From CAVWDI01 sp046259385 (lineage in GTDB: Bacteria; Chloroflexota; Anaerolineae; Anaerolineales; UBA4823): DNA of 7,289 nt. The notes beneath the pieces were generated by a model. That model was given only the letters and a program-made list of their open reading frames with translations. It was not told the origin of the DNA and did not search any database. The DNA lies in assembly GCA_046259385.1 (NCBI GenBank), contig JBJYWI010000126.1, positions 1 to 7,289 on the forward strand, in the 5' to 3' direction. Shown one piece after another: positions 6,650 to 7,289 of the stretch (positions are counted from its first letter, which is position 1; each line of letters begins with the position of its first letter). Position numbers and translations under genes: made by a program.

Positions 6650-6685
6650 TGTGTTATAGCGTAACTATTGAAGAGATTTTAGAGT

Positions 6686-7288
6686 GTGAATATTTTATAC
6701 CTTTCCCAATTAGTTCCATATCCTATCGATGCAGGTCCTAAGGTCCGGAGTTATCACGTTTTAGAATACCTTGCGTCTGCCGGGCATGAGATCACTCTTG
6801 TGGCTTTCCGGCGTCCGAACGACCAGTCAAAGTCTTTGAAACATCTGGAGCAATTTTGTTCAGAGATTTATACGATACCGATGGTACGTTCACGCCTCAA
6901 AGATGTTTGGGACTTGGGCAAGAGCACGCTATTAGGACGGTCATTTCTAATTGATCGCGATAGCGTGAAGGCGATGGACCAGTTGATATCCACATTAATT
7001 CGCCGGCAGCGGTATGAAGCTATTCATGCCGATCAGTTGTGGATGGCACAATATGCATTAAGAGCCCAAACCCAACTCTATGAGCAAGGTTTAAATACAA
7101 CCCTGGTGATGGACCAACATAATGCTGTGCATCTCATACCGCAACGCCTGGCGGATAATGAACCTAATCCTCTCAAACGCTGGGTTTTGGAACGGGAAGC
7201 GAGATCAATGAAACGTTATGAGCTGCAGGCATGCAGCCAGTTTGATCGCGTCGTTTGGGTTTCTGTTGAATATCGTCGTATCATCTAG
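6686..7288 (+). CDS. GT4 glycosyltransferase N-terminal domain ending at a premature TAG
   Basis: The 200 residues match the N-terminal, acceptor-binding half of a GT4 (GT-B) glycosyltransferase. The beginning MNILYLSQLVPYPIDAG (1-17) with KVRSYHVLEYLA (19-30) and HEITLVAF (34-41) is typical, notably of the GT4 type near exosortase/PEP-CTERM loci. YEAIHADQLWMAQYA (110-124), VMDQHN (141-146) and FDRVVWVSVEYRR (186-198) follow in the expected order. The family normally continues from this last motif into a donor domain of about 200 residues with the EX7E motif. Here an in-frame TAG at 7286-7288 stops it, one base before the window ends. As it stands the enzyme lacks its nucleotide-sugar site and should be inactive, unless the stop is a sequence error or the second half restarts beyond the window. 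The start is GTG, with a weak purine-rich stretch (GAAGAGA, 6670-6676) in front. It follows a 361-base gap. Confidence 0.75.
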   Translation: MNILYLSQLVPYPIDAGPKVRSYHVLEYLASAGHEITLVAFRRPNDQSKSLKHLEQFCSEIYTIPMVRSRLKDVWDLGKSTLLGRSFLIDRDSVKAMDQLISTLIRRQRYEAIHADQLWMAQYALRAQTQLYEQGLNTTLVMDQHNAVHLIPQRLADNEPNPLKRWVLEREARSMKRYELQACSQFDRVVWVSVEYRRII

Positions 7289-7289
7289 G

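Larger units (their letters stand above)
6325..6685 (+). other. 361-base intergenic region
   Basis: No confident + strand gene lies here. The region holds the possible terminator hairpin at 6366-6409, the - strand open frame at 6321-6539, a small inverted repeat (TCCGA at 6577-6581 with TCGGA at 6585-6589), and the long imperfect inverted repeat at 6594-6649. A 30-codon + strand frame (6567-6659) crosses the long repeat but has only a weak AGAG in front. No convincing promoter with both -35 and -10 boxes was found, although this is the most likely place for a new transcript to start. Confidence 0.6.

Noticed and set aside
6567..6659. 30-codon + strand ORF across the long palindrome
   Set aside because: It has only a weak AGAG upstream and a low-complexity basic translation. 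It overlaps the inverted repeat, which explains the sequence better.
1..7289. CRISPR array, tRNA/rRNA, insertion sequence or toxin-antitoxin system
   Set aside because: I saw no spaced direct repeats, cloverleaf-like segments, transposase motifs or small paired toxin-like genes on either strand.

Overview
This 7.3 kb window is a piece of a bacterial surface-polysaccharide or glycoconjugate biosynthesis locus. All confident genes lie on the + strand. Six of the seven are glycosyltransferases and one is a PIG-L/LmbE-type deacetylase. Base composition is moderately AT-rich. Start codons are often not ATG: TTG (probably three times) and GTG (once). Nothing in the window fixes the taxon. The gene content and start usage would fit an environmental Chloroflexota/Anaerolineae-like bacterium, but that is a weak impression only.

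Layout. Positions 3-1055 hold the C-terminal two thirds or so of a multi-pass GT39/ArnT-like (GT-C) membrane glycosyltransferase, cut by the left edge. It is followed closely by a GT2 enzyme (1068-1958) and, through a 4-base ATGA overlap, a GT4 enzyme (1955-3115); these three look like one transcriptional unit. After a 104-base gap comes a second GT2 enzyme (3220-4131). After an 83-base gap come a second GT4 enzyme (4215-5501) and, one base later, the deacetylase (5503-6324). A 361-base gap follows. It contains two inverted repeats and a protein-like reading frame on the - strand with no start codon. The last gene (6686-7288) is the N-terminal domain of a third GT4 enzyme and hits an in-frame TAG one base before the window ends.

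How the genes could work together (inference). The GT2 and GT4 enzymes would add sugars one at a time, at the cytoplasmic face of the membrane, to a lipid-linked or small acceptor. The deacetylase, tightly coupled to the second GT4 enzyme, would remove an N-acetyl group from a HexNAc residue and leave a free amine. The GT39-like protein would transfer a sugar from a polyprenyl-phosphate donor on the outer face of the membrane. No polymerase, flippase, priming transferase or nucleotide-sugar synthesis gene is visible, so the product cannot be named. I found no clear evidence of an undescribed defence or mobile system. The most unusual material is the 6325-6685 gap and the truncated last gene.
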